DNA of 64,000 nucleotides. Origin: Streptomyces sp. NRRL S-37. Lineage in GTDB: Bacteria > Actinomycetota > Actinomycetes > Streptomycetales > Streptomycetaceae. Under the pieces are notes generated by a model. That model did no database searches. It was not told the origin of the DNA and saw only the letters and a program-made list of their open reading frames with translations. A program made the position numbers and the translations under genes. Shown one piece after another: positions 1-9,504 of this stretch (its first letter is position 1; every line of letters begins with the position of its first letter). The stretch covers positions 1 to 64,000 of the forward strand of contig NZ_JOIZ01000024.1 of NCBI RefSeq assembly GCF_000721605.1, written 5' to 3'.

Positions 1-680
1 GCTCCGGCCTCAACAAGCCCGCCGCCGTGATCGTCGAGACCGTGCAGGGCGAGGGCGGCATCAACGTCGCCCGGCCCGAGTGGCTGCGCGCCCTGGCCGG
101 GCTGTGCGAGCGCCAGGACATGCTGCTGATCGTCGACGACATCCAGATGGGCTGCGGCCGTACCGGCGCCTTCTTCTCCTTCGAGGAGGCCGGCATCACG
201 CCCGACATCGTCACCGTCTCCAAGTCGATCAGCGGCTACGGACTGCCGATGGCGCTGACCCTGTTCAAGCCCGAACTGGACGTCTGGGAGCCGGGCGAGC
301 ACAACGGCACCTTCCGCGGCAACAACCCCGCCTTCGTCACCGCCACCGCGGCCCTGGACACGTACTGGGCCGACGACCAGCTGGAAAAGCAGACCAGGGC
401 ACGGGGCGAGCAGATCGAGCAGGCACTGCTGGCTCTCTGCGACGAGAACGCCGCCGACGGAGCGCGTTACCGGGGCCGCGGCCTGGTCTGGGGCGTGGAA
501 TTCACCCGCACGGAACGTGCGGCGGAAGTCTGCCGACGCGCCTTCGAGCTCGGACTGCTGCTGGAAACCTCCGGTCCGCAGGACGAAGTCGTCAAGCTTC
601 TGCCGCCCCTCACCATCACCGTCGGTGAAGCAGACGAAGGACTGCGCATGCTCGCCCGGGCTGTCCGCGAGACCACCTGA
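1..680 (+). CDS. ectB: Diaminobutyrate--2-oxoglutarate aminotransferase, EctB type (5' end missing)
   Basis: C-terminal half of a class III PLP aminotransferase; the gene is open at the left edge. EctB converts aspartate semialdehyde plus glutamate to L-2,4-diaminobutyrate. The PLP-binding stretch IVDDIQMGCGRTG, the Schiff-base lysine in VTVSKSISGYGLP and the segment EPGEHNGTFRGNNPAFV are all hallmarks of EctB. The gene ends 31 bp before a carrier-protein gene, where ectC would follow in a normal Streptomyces ectABCD operon. It therefore probably supplies diaminobutyrate to the downstream pathway. The family call is strong. Whether the product is ectoine or something else cannot be read from this gene. 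Confidence 0.9.
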   Translation, partial: SGLNKPAAVIVETVQGEGGINVARPEWLRALAGLCERQDMLLIVDDIQMGCGRTGAFFSFEEAGITPDIVTVSKSISGYGLPMALTLFKPELDVWEPGEHNGTFRGNNPAFVTATAALDTYWADDQLEKQTRARGEQIEQALLALCDENAADGARYRGRGLVWGVEFTRTERAAEVCRRAFELGLLLETSGPQDEVVKLLPPLTITVGEADEGLRMLARAVRETT

Positions 681-711
681 CCCACACACCACTCGGCTCT
701 GATGGAGTCCC

Positions 712-984
712 ATGCCTGAGCAAACGTCTCTACGTGACACCGTACTCAGCCGCGCCGCACGCATCCTCGAAGTGGCGCCAGGCGAACTGCGCACCCAGCC
801 CGCCCTGGACGCCCACCCCACCTTCAGCTCCTTCCGTATGGTCGACCTCGTCGAGGAGCTCGAACAGGACCTGGACGTCACATTCGACGCAGCCGACCTC
901 ACCATCGACAATCTGCGTCACCTCGACCGTCTGACGGACCTCGCCGCACGCGCCGTCGAAGCCCGCACCACACAGGCGGTCTGA
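712..984 (+). CDS. Small acyl/aminoacyl carrier protein (first of two)
   Basis: A 90-residue acidic, helical protein with carrier-protein architecture. The phosphopantetheine serine is probably Ser40 in FSSFRMVDLVEELE. This aligns with the usual GxDSL site but has Ser in place of the Asp. The gene lies between ectB and an AMP-ligase gene and ends 1 bp before the ligase start. It is therefore the likely substrate carrier for the ligase and decarboxylase that follow. Its cargo is unknown. The degenerate site makes the call slightly less certain than for the second carrier, but size, charge and context all agree. Confidence 0.7.
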   Translation: MPEQTSLRDTVLSRAARILEVAPGELRTQPALDAHPTFSSFRMVDLVEELEQDLDVTFDAADLTIDNLRHLDRLTDLAARAVEARTTQAV

Positions 985-985
985 C

Positions 986-2482
986 ATGGAGACGACACTG
1001 CTGCACCATCTGCTGGACCAGCCGCGGACGGCTGCCGCCCCACAGGCACTGACAGCCGGCAACAGCACACTCGGCTACGAGCAACTCATCGCGGCCAGCC
1101 ACCGCATGGCCCACGTCCTGCAAGATCACGGCCTGCGGCGCGGGGACCGCATCGTTGTGACCGGCGCATGCGACGTGCACCTGCCGTCTCTCCTGTTCGC
1201 CGCCTCCCGGCTGGGAGCCGTCTTCTCGGTGATCCATGAGGAGGTACGCGGCGATGTTCTCGCGCACATCCTGAACGACAGCGACCCGCGACTGTTCGTC
1301 ACCGACGACACCCGCAGTCGTGACCTGGCCACAGGCAAGGCCATCTCCACAGCGAGCCTGAGTCAACTGACGCGCGAGGCGACAGCCGCCCCTGGAACAC
1401 CCGTCGCCGTGACGCCGTCCCTGCCCGTGGACCCGGTCTGCCTGATCTACACCTCGGGCACCACGGCCATGCCCAAAGCCGTCGTCTCCACGCATGAACA
1501 GGTCTCCTTCGTCACCCGCGCCATCGCCCGGCGCCTTCGCTACGCCTCCAGCGATGTCATCTACAGTCCGCTGCCGCTGTCCTTCGACTACGGCCTTTAC
1601 CAGGTGTTCCTCGCCGCGGAAGCCGGCGCTCACCTGTATCTGGCGACGGCTGCGGAGACCGGCCCGGGATTCTCGAAGAACCTGAAGACGGCAGGCGCCA
1701 CGGTGCTGCCTGCCGTGCCGCCCATGGCCGCAGGACTGCTGCGCCTCCTGCGGCGCCGGCCTCAGGAGCGGCCCGAACTCCGTCTGATGACCAACACCGG
1801 GGCAGCGATGCCCACGGAAGTGCTGGCCGGTCTCCGGGAGCTGCTGCCGGACCTGCGAGTTCAGTTGATGTACGGCCTGACGGAGTGCAAACGAGTCTCC
1901 ATCCTCGAACCCGACGAGGACCTGCTGCGGCCCGGCACCGTCGGCCGGCCGCTGGACGGCACGGAGGTCTTCACCGTCGACGAGGACGGTGAGCGCCTGC
2001 CGGCCGGATGCCAGGGTGAGATCACGGTTCGCGGGCCCCACGTGATGGCCGGTTATTGGAAGCGCCCCGATCCCACGAGCGAGCGCTTCGTCCGCCGCGA
2101 CGGGCTGTTCCCCGAACTGCGCACCGGTGACTACGGCTTCGTCGACAAGGACGGCTACCTCTACTTCGACGGACGCCGTGACGACGTCTACAAGCAACAG
2201 GGTTTTCGGGTGAGCGCCATCGAGGTCGAGGAGGCGGCCCGCCGGCTTCCCGGTGTCGACACGGCGGCGGTTCTCGTCCCTACGGCCGAGCGGCCCGATG
2301 CCCTCTTGGTCACCAGCGGAACGGCCGAACCGCACGAAGTCCTCCACATGCTGCGCGAGCACATCGAGGGATACAAAGTGCCCGGTTCCTGCCGCCGGAT
2401 GGCGGCCCTGCCGACGAACGCGAACGGAAAGATCGACAAGAAGCGTCTCACCGAGCTGACAAGGGAGGCCGCGAGTGTCTGA
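986..2482 (+). CDS. AMP-forming acyl/aminoacyl-ACP ligase
   Basis: A 498-residue member of the ANL adenylating superfamily. It should activate a carboxylic or amino acid as the AMP ester and load it on a carrier protein. The P-loop IYTSGTTAMPKA lies at about residues 154-165. LSFDYGLYQVF carries an Asp where amino-acid adenylating enzymes bind the alpha-amine. The C-terminal motif NANGKIDKK has the catalytic lysine near residue 482. The SFDYGL signature and the decarboxylase/ACP neighbours recall the ligase-decarboxylase-ACP sets known from exosortase-A-associated loci (TIGR03098/TIGR03099). It overlaps the decarboxylase gene by 8 bp, which implies translational coupling. Substrate is not known. 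Confidence 0.82.
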   Translation: METTLLHHLLDQPRTAAAPQALTAGNSTLGYEQLIAASHRMAHVLQDHGLRRGDRIVVTGACDVHLPSLLFAASRLGAVFSVIHEEVRGDVLAHILNDSDPRLFVTDDTRSRDLATGKAISTASLSQLTREATAAPGTPVAVTPSLPVDPVCLIYTSGTTAMPKAVVSTHEQVSFVTRAIARRLRYASSDVIYSPLPLSFDYGLYQVFLAAEAGAHLYLATAAETGPGFSKNLKTAGATVLPAVPPMAAGLLRLLRRRPQERPELRLMTNTGAAMPTEVLAGLRELLPDLRVQLMYGLTECKRVSILEPDEDLLRPGTVGRPLDGTEVFTVDEDGERLPAGCQGEITVRGPHVMAGYWKRPDPTSERFVRRDGLFPELRTGDYGFVDKDGYLYFDGRRDDVYKQQGFRVSAIEVEEAARRLPGVDTAAVLVPTAERPDALLVTSGTAEPHEVLHMLREHIEGYKVPGSCRRMAALPTNANGKIDKKRLTELTREAASV

Positions 2483-3713
2483 CCTCCCCGACGCAGCCGG
2501 CTACCAAGGACCCACCCCTGCCTACGTGTACGACGTGGCGGCGGTACGAGACGCGTGTGACCAGTTGCGGGCTCAGCTACCCGCCCCCAGCGTCCTCTAC
2601 TACTCCCTCAAGGCCAACCCCCACCCGGCCGTGGTGTCCGCACTGCACGCACGCGGCTGCCGCGCGGAGATCAGCTCCGCAGGAGAGCTCGAGGACGCAC
2701 TGGCCGCCGGCGTCCCACCGAAGGACATCCTGTTCTCCGGGCCCGGCAAGCGCGACTGCGACCTGGACGCGGCTCTCACCAAAGGGGTCCGGAACTTCTC
2801 CCTGGACTCGGCGCACGCCGCCCGCCAGCTGAACGCAGCCGCCCGGCGCAACGGAACCACCGCACGTTTCCTCCTCCGGGTGAACACCGAGGTCGCCGCT
2901 CCCGGAGCCGGACTGGCGATGACGGGACTGCCCTCGCCCTTCGGCGCCGACATCGCAGCCATCGAAGCGGACCCGGCCGCCTTCACCCAACAGTCCCACG
3001 CCCGCATGGAGGGACTGCATCTCTATCTCGCCACCAACCTCAGCGACGAAGACTCCTTGATGGAGCAGTTCACCGTCGCGATCGACACCGCGGAGCGTGT
3101 CCAAGACCTACTGGGCGCACCGCTACGGACGCTGGATCTGGGAGGCGGCTTCGGAGCCCCCTACGCGCATGAGGGCCGACTGCCCCTCTTCCCGACCCTG
3201 GCCGACCGGCTCGCTCGAAAACTCGACAGCGCCTTTCCCGGCTGGCGCCACGGGCAACCTGTCATCGCTTTCGAATCAGGACGCTACCTTGCCGCCACAT
3301 GCGGCCGGCTGTACACCCGCGTCCTCGACGTCAAGCAGGCGCACGGTCAGCGTGTACTCGTCCTGGACACCGGTATCCACCACCTCGGCGGCATGTCGGG
3401 CCTGCGTCGCGTTCCGGCCATCCGGCCGCAACTGCACCACCATGGGGCCACGGGGCATGCGCCGCAGACGCCGGCCATGGTGTGCGGCCCCCTCTGTACT
3501 CCCTTGGACACCTGGGCCCGGTCCGCTCCGATGGACCAGATGACACCCGGCGACATCCTCAGCGTCCCCAACGTCGGCGCCTACGGTCTGCACGCGAGCC
3601 TCGTCCTGTTCCTGGGACATCCGCTCCCCGCCGAAGTCGTCATGGACGGCACGGCCCACGTGGACAGTAGCCGGCTGCGCGTACACCGCACCGCCACCCA
3701 CTCACCCGTCTGA
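2475..3713 (+). CDS. Fold-III PLP-dependent amino acid decarboxylase (ornithine/DAP decarboxylase superfamily)
   Basis: A 412-residue alanine-racemase-fold decarboxylase. The PLP lysine is Lys46 in YYSLKANPHP. The glycine loop for the PLP phosphate is LDLGGGFGAPY, and CGPLCTPLDTW aligns with the Cys-containing catalytic loop of the family. It starts at GTG inside the end of the ligase gene. BtrK (butirosin) and VinO (vicenistatin) are homologous enzymes that decarboxylate an amino acid while it is tethered to a carrier protein. The flanking ligase and two carrier proteins make that the best reading here. A free diamino acid as substrate is the alternative. Confidence 0.82.
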   Translation: MSDLPDAAGYQGPTPAYVYDVAAVRDACDQLRAQLPAPSVLYYSLKANPHPAVVSALHARGCRAEISSAGELEDALAAGVPPKDILFSGPGKRDCDLDAALTKGVRNFSLDSAHAARQLNAAARRNGTTARFLLRVNTEVAAPGAGLAMTGLPSPFGADIAAIEADPAAFTQQSHARMEGLHLYLATNLSDEDSLMEQFTVAIDTAERVQDLLGAPLRTLDLGGGFGAPYAHEGRLPLFPTLADRLARKLDSAFPGWRHGQPVIAFESGRYLAATCGRLYTRVLDVKQAHGQRVLVLDTGIHHLGGMSGLRRVPAIRPQLHHHGATGHAPQTPAMVCGPLCTPLDTWARSAPMDQMTPGDILSVPNVGAYGLHASLVLFLGHPLPAEVVMDGTAHVDSSRLRVHRTATHSPV

Positions 3714-3736
3714 ACCGTCACGAAAGGACTCCACCC

Positions 3737-3994
3737 ATGGACAACTCCTTCACCGACCTCCTCCGCCGCCACCTGCGGTTCCTGCCCTCCGACCAGCCCC
3801 TTGAGGCGGACGCCTCCCTACGTGACCTCGGCCTGACCTCCATGCAGGCCATCGAAGTGCTGTTCGACATCGAGGACCTCTACGGCGTCAGCCTGGAGGA
3901 CGATCAGCTCAACGACACGACCTTCTCCACGGCCGGGCACCTTTGGCAGGCCGTGGACGACGCCCGCACCCGCACGGCAGCGTCGACGCGATGA
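3737..3994 (+). CDS. Acyl carrier protein (second)
   Basis: An 85-residue carrier protein with the phosphopantetheine site LGLTSMQAIEVLFDIED. Ser35 is the likely attachment point, and Thr replaces the usual Asp just before it. It begins 23 bp after the decarboxylase with a GAAAGGA ribosome site. Its stop overlaps the start of the first ACAD-like gene as ATGA, so the flavoenzymes probably act on substrates bound to it. Two separate carriers in one operon suggest two building blocks or a hand-over step. Confidence 0.85.
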   Translation: MDNSFTDLLRRHLRFLPSDQPLEADASLRDLGLTSMQAIEVLFDIEDLYGVSLEDDQLNDTTFSTAGHLWQAVDDARTRTAASTR

Positions 3995-5193
3995 CCACCA
4001 TCGACCGGCCCGGCCACCTGGCCCAGGACGCCGCAGTGAAGCCGCCCGAGGCCATCTGCCTGGAAGCGGTCCTGGCCCGCGTCCGTGATCACGCTGCCCG
4101 GACAGACCACGAAGCGATCTTTCCAACCGCCGCCCTGGACGAACTCCGCCGGAGCCGTCTGCTGGGCCTCCTCATCCCCACCGCCTACGGCGGACTGGGC
4201 GGGACCCTGACGGACATGCTCGAGGCCGCCTCCCGCCTCTCGCGTGAGTGCATGTCCGTGGGCATGATCTTCGCCATGCACTGCCAGCAGGTCGCCGCCG
4301 TCCTGCACCACGGCTCCGAGCGCCTGCGCGACGAGTTGCTTCCCGCCATCGCCTGCGGCGACCTCTACCTGGCGTCCGTTACCACGGAAGCCGGCACCGG
4401 CGGGCACCTCCTCACCTCCGACACCCCCCTCACCGGCGACCTCGATCACCTCAGGATCGACCGGACGGCGCCAGTGGTCACAGGAGGGATGTACGCCGAC
4501 GGCTTCCTGATCACCACCCAGGCCCCCGACGCGGCCTCACCCCACCAAGTGTCCCTCATCTACGCACACCGCTCACAGATCGATGTAGAGCCCACGGGCC
4601 GCTGGAACCCGCTCGGCATGCGCGGCACCGACAGCCGGCCAGTGCGTCTGCGGGGAGCCGTACCCGCTCACCAGGTCGTCGGGGACCACGGCGGCTTCCG
4701 TGACATCACGGTGCGCACCTTCGCTCCCCTCGCTCACCTGGGCTGGTCCTCCTGCTGGCTCGGCACGGCGTCCGGCGCCCTGGCCCGCACGGTGTCCTGG
4801 CTCCGCAGCCCCGCTGAACGGCGCCGACGGGACATGCGAAGTGAACTGTTGCTCAGCCGCCTTGCCACCGTCCGGCAGCGGCTGGAGACGACTCACGCCC
4901 TGATCCAGCACGCCGCGTGTGTCTACCAGGAGGCCGACCGTGACCCGGCGGCACCTGCCGTGCAAACGCTGCTGAACACTGTCAAGGTGACGGCCTCGGA
5001 ACAGTGTTTCACGGCCGTGGATGAACTCGTCGAACTCGCTGGGCTGCGCCACGGGTACATGCGCGACGCGCCCCTGGGCCTGGAACGAGCCTGGCGTGAC
5101 CTGCGCTCGGCCTCACTGAACTACGGCAACGACCGGCTCCGGCTGGCCAACGGCACCCTGACCCTCATGGACCAGGAAGTCACGTATGCCTGA
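3991..5193 (+). CDS. Acyl-CoA-dehydrogenase-fold flavoprotein, probably carrier-protein-linked (I)
   Basis: A 400-residue ACAD-fold protein. Visible landmarks are the N-terminal helical domain (FPTAALDELRRSRLLGLLIP), the middle beta-domain and the C-terminal helix RDLRSASLNYGNDRL. The usual catalytic glutamate of the YEGT motif is replaced (NYGND), and no Glu is obvious at the alternative helix-G position. It may thus be a carrier-protein dehydrogenase using another base (as in the MbtN group), or a monooxygenase of the ACAD fold (group D). The ATG overlaps the ACP stop by 4 bp and the gene overlaps the next ACAD gene by 8 bp. Reaction uncertain. Confidence 0.78.
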   Translation: MTTIDRPGHLAQDAAVKPPEAICLEAVLARVRDHAARTDHEAIFPTAALDELRRSRLLGLLIPTAYGGLGGTLTDMLEAASRLSRECMSVGMIFAMHCQQVAAVLHHGSERLRDELLPAIACGDLYLASVTTEAGTGGHLLTSDTPLTGDLDHLRIDRTAPVVTGGMYADGFLITTQAPDAASPHQVSLIYAHRSQIDVEPTGRWNPLGMRGTDSRPVRLRGAVPAHQVVGDHGGFRDITVRTFAPLAHLGWSSCWLGTASGALARTVSWLRSPAERRRRDMRSELLLSRLATVRQRLETTHALIQHAACVYQEADRDPAAPAVQTLLNTVKVTASEQCFTAVDELVELAGLRHGYMRDAPLGLERAWRDLRSASLNYGNDRLRLANGTLTLMDQEVTYA

Positions 5194-6322
5194 GACGCCC
5201 TCTGCCACCGCGGCCCTTCAGGAGGCCCTGCTCCCCTTCGGCGCGGACGCCTGCCCACACGCACGGGACGTCTGGAAGACGCTCGCCGCCTCCGGCCTCG
5301 TCAGCGCCCTCTACAACGACCCCAGTCCGGACGCCCGTTGGGGACTCGACCCCGAGCGCCTGCGGACCACGCTGACCGCCCTGGACGCGGTGCTTCCCCT
5401 GGGCGTCACGCTTAGCTTCTGCGTCCAAGCCGCCACCGCTTTGCCCCTCCTGCTTGACGCACCGCCCGACAGCCTGGCCGGGCGCACAGCGGCAGAGGCA
5501 ACGGCTGGCCAGCTCACTCTGGCCCTGGCCGCCACAGACAGCGACGCCGCCGGCTCGGACCTGACCGCCATGGGCACACGCCTCGAGCAGGAGGGCGACA
5601 CACTCGTCCTCACCGGGGGCAAACGCTGGATCGTCAACGCGCTCACCGCCGACCAGGCCCTCGTTCTGGCACGCCGCCGGCCCGGCAAGCACTTCACCCA
5701 CTTCTCCCTCCTGCTCGTTCCGCTCACCGCCTCCGGCGTACGGGTGGAACCGGCCGACACCCTGTGGTTCGACGGCGCCGGCATCGGCTCCCTCCACTTC
5801 GACGGAGTACGGCTGCCCACCGACCACCTCATCGGCTCCCCGTCACGAGGGCTCGCGGCCTTCGCCCGCCGCATCAACACCGAGCGCCTGGCAAGCGGCC
5901 TGTGGGCCAATGCCCTCGCCGCACGCGTCCTCTCCCAAACACGTCAGATGCTCACCCGGCGCCGTATCGCCGGAGCCCCGCAGTGGGACAACGCCGCGGT
6001 ACGCCAGGAGTTCGCCACAGTCCTGCTCGACCAGCAACGTCTCGACGCCCTCTGCGAAAAGACGTACTCACCCGCACCGGACGCCCCTCCACCCGCCGCG
6101 GCCGCCGCGCTGCTCAAAGCGGCCGGAGCCGAAACCCTCGACCGGGTCCTGACCGTCTGTGCGCGCCTTCAGGGCGCTCAGGCCTTCGCACGCGACGGCC
6201 TGCACCACCTGCGGACCGAGGCGGCGATGTTCGGCATCGCCGGCGGCACCAGCCACACGCTCCGGGACCTGATCGCCGACCACGCCGAAACCCTGCTGGA
6301 CACACGAAACACCGCATCATGA
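5186..6322 (+). CDS. Acyl-CoA-dehydrogenase-fold flavoprotein (II)
   Basis: A 378-residue second ACAD-fold protein, clearly diverged from its neighbour. It keeps the C-terminal AGGTSHTLRDLIADH segment, where the MCAD-type glutamate position is Gly. Glu233 in INTERLASGL sits where isovaleryl-CoA dehydrogenase has its catalytic Glu. It could therefore be the active dehydrogenase of the pair, while the first serves as partner or oxygenase. Start ATG overlaps the preceding gene, and the stop overlaps the PPTase start as ATGA. A pair of ACADs beside an ACP suggests desaturation or oxygenation of a tethered aminoacyl chain. Confidence 0.78.
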   Translation: MPETPSATAALQEALLPFGADACPHARDVWKTLAASGLVSALYNDPSPDARWGLDPERLRTTLTALDAVLPLGVTLSFCVQAATALPLLLDAPPDSLAGRTAAEATAGQLTLALAATDSDAAGSDLTAMGTRLEQEGDTLVLTGGKRWIVNALTADQALVLARRRPGKHFTHFSLLLVPLTASGVRVEPADTLWFDGAGIGSLHFDGVRLPTDHLIGSPSRGLAAFARRINTERLASGLWANALAARVLSQTRQMLTRRRIAGAPQWDNAAVRQEFATVLLDQQRLDALCEKTYSPAPDAPPPAAAAALLKAAGAETLDRVLTVCARLQGAQAFARDGLHHLRTEAAMFGIAGGTSHTLRDLIADHAETLLDTRNTAS

Positions 6323-7005
6323 TCACGCCGGTCAGCCCACGCCCAGGACTGCACTTCGCGGTCGCCTCAATGGAGGAGGCCCTCGACGTTCTGCAGCCTT
6401 CCGACATCAGCCCGGCGGCGCGCACCATGCCGGCGTGGCGGGCCAGGGAACACCTGGCGGGCCGTGCCCTCGCACGCTTCCTCCTCAACGACCTCGGGGT
6501 CGACCTGCTCGCCCCCCTGAGCACTCGGGCTACAGGGCAACCCCATGTGCCCGCACATCCGTGCCTGTCGGTCAGCATCTCCCACAGCGGGGACACGGTC
6601 GCTGCCGCTGTCGCCGATCACCCGGTCGGCATCGACGTACAGGTCCCCGTACCACCGAGCCGGGCACTCCTACGCCGGTGCTGCTCCCCTTCGGCCGCCA
6701 CCGCACTGCGGCGTCTTCCCCGCGCTGAGCAAGCCCGGCAGTTCGCGTACATCTGGACGGCTCAGGAGGCGTGCAGCAAGGCCGCCGGCACCGGCATCGC
6801 CGGCGCACCGTGGCGGATCAGAGTCGAGGCCGGCGCACGGGAAGGACGCTGGCGAGATCTCACCTGGCGGCACCTCACCGGCACAGCCAGCCCGTATCCG
6901 ATCTGTCTTGCTCATCCCAGCCGACCCGCATACAGGAAGGAGGAGACGTGGTCGACGGACATGACGACACGAGCTGTGGCGCGATGGCAGCCGGTGCAGG
7001 CTTGA
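6319..7005 (+). CDS. 4'-phosphopantetheinyl transferase (Sfp type)
   Basis: A 228-residue transferase that converts apo-carrier proteins to holo form with CoA. Motifs in order are ATGQPHV (P1-like), SISHSGD at 86-92, VGIDVQ at 103-108 with Mg-binding Asp106, and WTAQEACSKAAGTG at 146-159 with Glu150 and Lys154. The Glu that usually follows the GID motif is Gln. The ATG start overlaps the ACAD stop by 4 bp. Its place inside the operon indicates that the two small carrier proteins here have a dedicated activating enzyme. The 3' end overlaps the next gene by 58 bp. Confidence 0.88.
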   Translation: MITPVSPRPGLHFAVASMEEALDVLQPSDISPAARTMPAWRAREHLAGRALARFLLNDLGVDLLAPLSTRATGQPHVPAHPCLSVSISHSGDTVAAAVADHPVGIDVQVPVPPSRALLRRCCSPSAATALRRLPRAEQARQFAYIWTAQEACSKAAGTGIAGAPWRIRVEAGAREGRWRDLTWRHLTGTASPYPICLAHPSRPAYRKEETWSTDMTTRAVARWQPVQA

Positions 7006-8045
7006 GCTGCTACACCAGCGCTCTCCTGGCCTACCTGGCCGAAGAGGACCCCACCGCGCCCGCCCGTCTCGCGTACTCCGCACGTCTCGCGCTCCAGCCC
7101 GCCGCCCGACCTGAGCCACCCGCGTTCCGCCACCATGCCACCGCCCTCGACCAACTGCCGGATGGCACAGCGCTCCGACCGAAAGGCGCGGAACAGCTTG
7201 ACACGGCACTGGAGGCACTCGCTGACGAGGTCGAGGCGCGTGGCCGGGTCCTGTTCACAGCCGACGCGGCCCGGCTTCCCTGGGCACCTCCGGGTCAGGA
7301 GCCAGCCCCTCACTTCCTGGTGGCGACCGGCCACCGGAACGGCGAACTCTGGCAGCTGCATGATCACTTCAGCGGCCTCTTCCCCAACGGACAGGAACAA
7401 GTCCCCTTCAGCGGTTGGGTGTCGTCCCCGGACATGGCGGCGCTGTTCACCACGGACGACGCCTTCAGTCCCGTGCAGCGCAGGCGCAGCCGTGAGGTGT
7501 TCGGGCATGTTGTGCCCGCCTCACCGGTCGGAACCCGTCAGTGGTTCACCCGGGTGCCGGCAGGGGACACCGACGACACGGCGGAAGACGGCGTGTGGAT
7601 CACCGACCCGGACGACGTGAGCGGCTACCTGGTCGAGCACCTGGACGCCGTCTGTGCGCACGCGGACGAGCCTGCGGTTCTGGAAGACCTCTGGGCCGCC
7701 TCCCGTCATCACCAGTACAAATACCATCTTCTTCTCGCCTCCCCCTGCCCGGAGTGGCTCCCGCAGCGTGAACAAGCCCTGCGCCGTGCTCTTTCCTGCT
7801 GGTCCGGCCTGCCCAAGGCGCTGCGTTTCGCGGTGAACTCCGCCCGTCGCGGCCGGCCACGAACCTCCCTCATCGACACGGCCCTGCAGGGCCTGGCAGC
7901 GGCCGAAACCGAGGCTCGGAGCTTGCTCGGGCAGGAGGACAAGGAGCAACTGTGGCCACTCACCACCCCCTCCACGACCACTTCCGACGAGCAGCGCTCC
8001 ACCACCCGGAACACGAGGCACTGCGCACCGGTCCGTACCGCCTGA
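6948..8045 (+). CDS. Possible BtrH-like carrier-protein-dependent acyltransferase
   Basis: A 365-residue protein starting at GTG with a strong AAGGAGGAG site 3 bp upstream; an in-frame ATG at 6984 is the alternative. Near the N-terminus is [13 protein letters not shown] with Cys21. Further on, [10 protein letters not shown] (His122) and [10 protein letters not shown] (Asp139) give a possible Cys-His-Asp triad. This pattern resembles the BtrH N-terminal domain of butirosin biosynthesis, which moves an aminoacyl group from a carrier protein to an amine acceptor. The assignment is by pattern only. The gene overlaps both neighbours (58 bp and 94 bp), which is unusually large. If not BtrH-like, it is an unrecognised cluster-specific protein. 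Confidence 0.45.
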   Translation: MVDGHDDTSCGAMAAGAGLSCYTSALLAYLAEEDPTAPARLAYSARLALQPAARPEPPAFRHHATALDQLPDGTALRPKGAEQLDTALEALADEVEARGRVLFTADAARLPWAPPGQEPAPHFLVATGHRNGELWQLHDHFSGLFPNGQEQVPFSGWVSSPDMAALFTTDDAFSPVQRRRSREVFGHVVPASPVGTRQWFTRVPAGDTDDTAEDGVWITDPDDVSGYLVEHLDAVCAHADEPAVLEDLWAASRHHQYKYHLLLASPCPEWLPQREQALRRALSCWSGLPKALRFAVNSARRGRPRTSLIDTALQGLAAAETEARSLLGQEDKEQLWPLTTPSTTTSDEQRSTTRNTRHCAPVRTA

Positions 8046-9490
8046 CCTACGCCCAACTGCAGGCTGCCGCGGAGTACATCGCTCAGACTCTTCGGGCCGA
8101 AGGGATGTCCCCCGGGGCGAGGATCGGGCTGCTGGCTGACCGGACCGTCACCAGCTACTCGGGCTACCTGGCCATCCAGATGGTCGGCGCCACCGTCATC
8201 CCCCTCAACCCGTCCTTCCCCGCCGCCCGCAACACCGCCATCGCCTCCGCTGCCGGCCTCAGCGCCGTGGTGGCGGACGGCACAGCAGGCGGCGAACAAC
8301 GCCTGCCGGCCCCCGTCATCCACTTCAACAGCGAGTCCTTGTCCTCCACCACGCCCGGCGGGCCGTTCACGCCCGCGCCGGTTCGTCCTGACGACCTCGC
8401 GTACATCCTGTTCACCTCGGGCTCCACCGGCACGCCAAAGGGCGTCCCCATAAAGCACCGCAACGTCGCCTCCTACGTCCAGTACACGCGTGAACGCTAC
8501 GGAATCGGGCCCGGAAGCCGGATCTCCCAGACCTTCGACCTGACCTTCGACCCGTCGGTGTTCGACATGTCCAGCGCCTGGACCACCGGGGCGACACTCG
8601 TCGTGCCCAGCCGCGAGGACGTGCTGGACCCTGTCCGCTTCGTCAACGATCAGGCGCTGAGCCACTGGTTCTCCGTACCGTCCCTGATCTCTCTCGCCTC
8701 GCGCCTGCGCAAGCTGACCCCGTCGGCCATGCCGACCCTGCGACACAGTTTGTTCGCGGGGGAAGCCCTGACCCTCACCCAGGCACGGGCCTGGCAGACC
8801 GCGGCGCCGCACAGCGAAATCACCAACCTGTACGGCCCCACCGAAATGACCGTCACCTGCACCGAGTACCGCCTGCCGGCCGACCCGGCCGAGTGGCCGA
8901 TCACGCCCAACGGCACAGTGCCCATCGGCACCCCGCACCCCGGTCACGACATCGACATACTGGACCAGGACCTACGGCGTGCGGACGAAGGGGAACTTGT
9001 CATCCGCGGCCCTCAGCGTTTCCCCGGCTATCTCGACCCTACGGCCGACACAGGGCGCTTCGCCGACCCGAGCAGTGCTCGCCCCTTCCACTCCCAGCGG
9101 CATCAGGCGCCCGACAACAACTGGTACTACCGCACAGGGGACCGTGTTCGGTGGCACGACGGGGTGCTTCTCCATCTGGGCCGCCTCGATGAGCAAGTGA
9201 AGATCCACGGCTACCGGATCGAACTCGGGGAGATCGAGGCAGCGCTTCGCGAGCAGCCCGGGATCCACGACGCGATCGTGGTGAGCGTGAAAAGGTCTGC
9301 CGTGCGGACGGAGTTGCGTGCCGCCTATGTCGGAGAAGCCGACTCCTCGACCGCGACCGAGCGGCTACGGCAGCGACTGCCCGCCTACATGATGCCGTCG
9401 ACCATGACACGGCTCGACGCCCTCCCGCTCAACGCCAACGGCAAGGTGGACCGCCGTGCGATCGCCGCAGCCCTGAACTCCGCTGCCTGA
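7952..9490 (+). CDS. Stand-alone amino-acid adenylation enzyme (NRPS A-domain / DltA-like)
   Basis: A 512-residue free-standing A-domain without a fused carrier. Core motifs are [13 protein letters not shown] at 152-164, [40 protein letters not shown] and the C-terminal [17 protein letters not shown] (Asp200) matches the A4 region. The Asp at the position-235 equivalent binds the alpha-amine, so the substrate is probably an alpha-amino acid. It starts at GTG with AAGGAG 5 bp before. It presumably loads one of the two upstream carriers. Diaminobutyrate from the EctB enzyme is an attractive but unproved substrate. Confidence 0.85.
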   Translation: MATHHPLHDHFRRAALHHPEHEALRTGPYRLTYAQLQAAAEYIAQTLRAEGMSPGARIGLLADRTVTSYSGYLAIQMVGATVIPLNPSFPAARNTAIASAAGLSAVVADGTAGGEQRLPAPVIHFNSESLSSTTPGGPFTPAPVRPDDLAYILFTSGSTGTPKGVPIKHRNVASYVQYTRERYGIGPGSRISQTFDLTFDPSVFDMSSAWTTGATLVVPSREDVLDPVRFVNDQALSHWFSVPSLISLASRLRKLTPSAMPTLRHSLFAGEALTLTQARAWQTAAPHSEITNLYGPTEMTVTCTEYRLPADPAEWPITPNGTVPIGTPHPGHDIDILDQDLRRADEGELVIRGPQRFPGYLDPTADTGRFADPSSARPFHSQRHQAPDNNWYYRTGDRVRWHDGVLLHLGRLDEQVKIHGYRIELGEIEAALREQPGIHDAIVVSVKRSAVRTELRAAYVGEADSSTATERLRQRLPAYMMPSTMTRLDALPLNANGKVDRRAIAAALNSAA

Positions 9491-9504
9491 ACGAGGGACA
9501 ACGT

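Noticed and set aside
1..680. A standard ectABCD ectoine operon
   Set aside because: Only the ectB end is in the window. The next genes are carrier protein and ligase, not ectC, and ectD lies 10 kb away.
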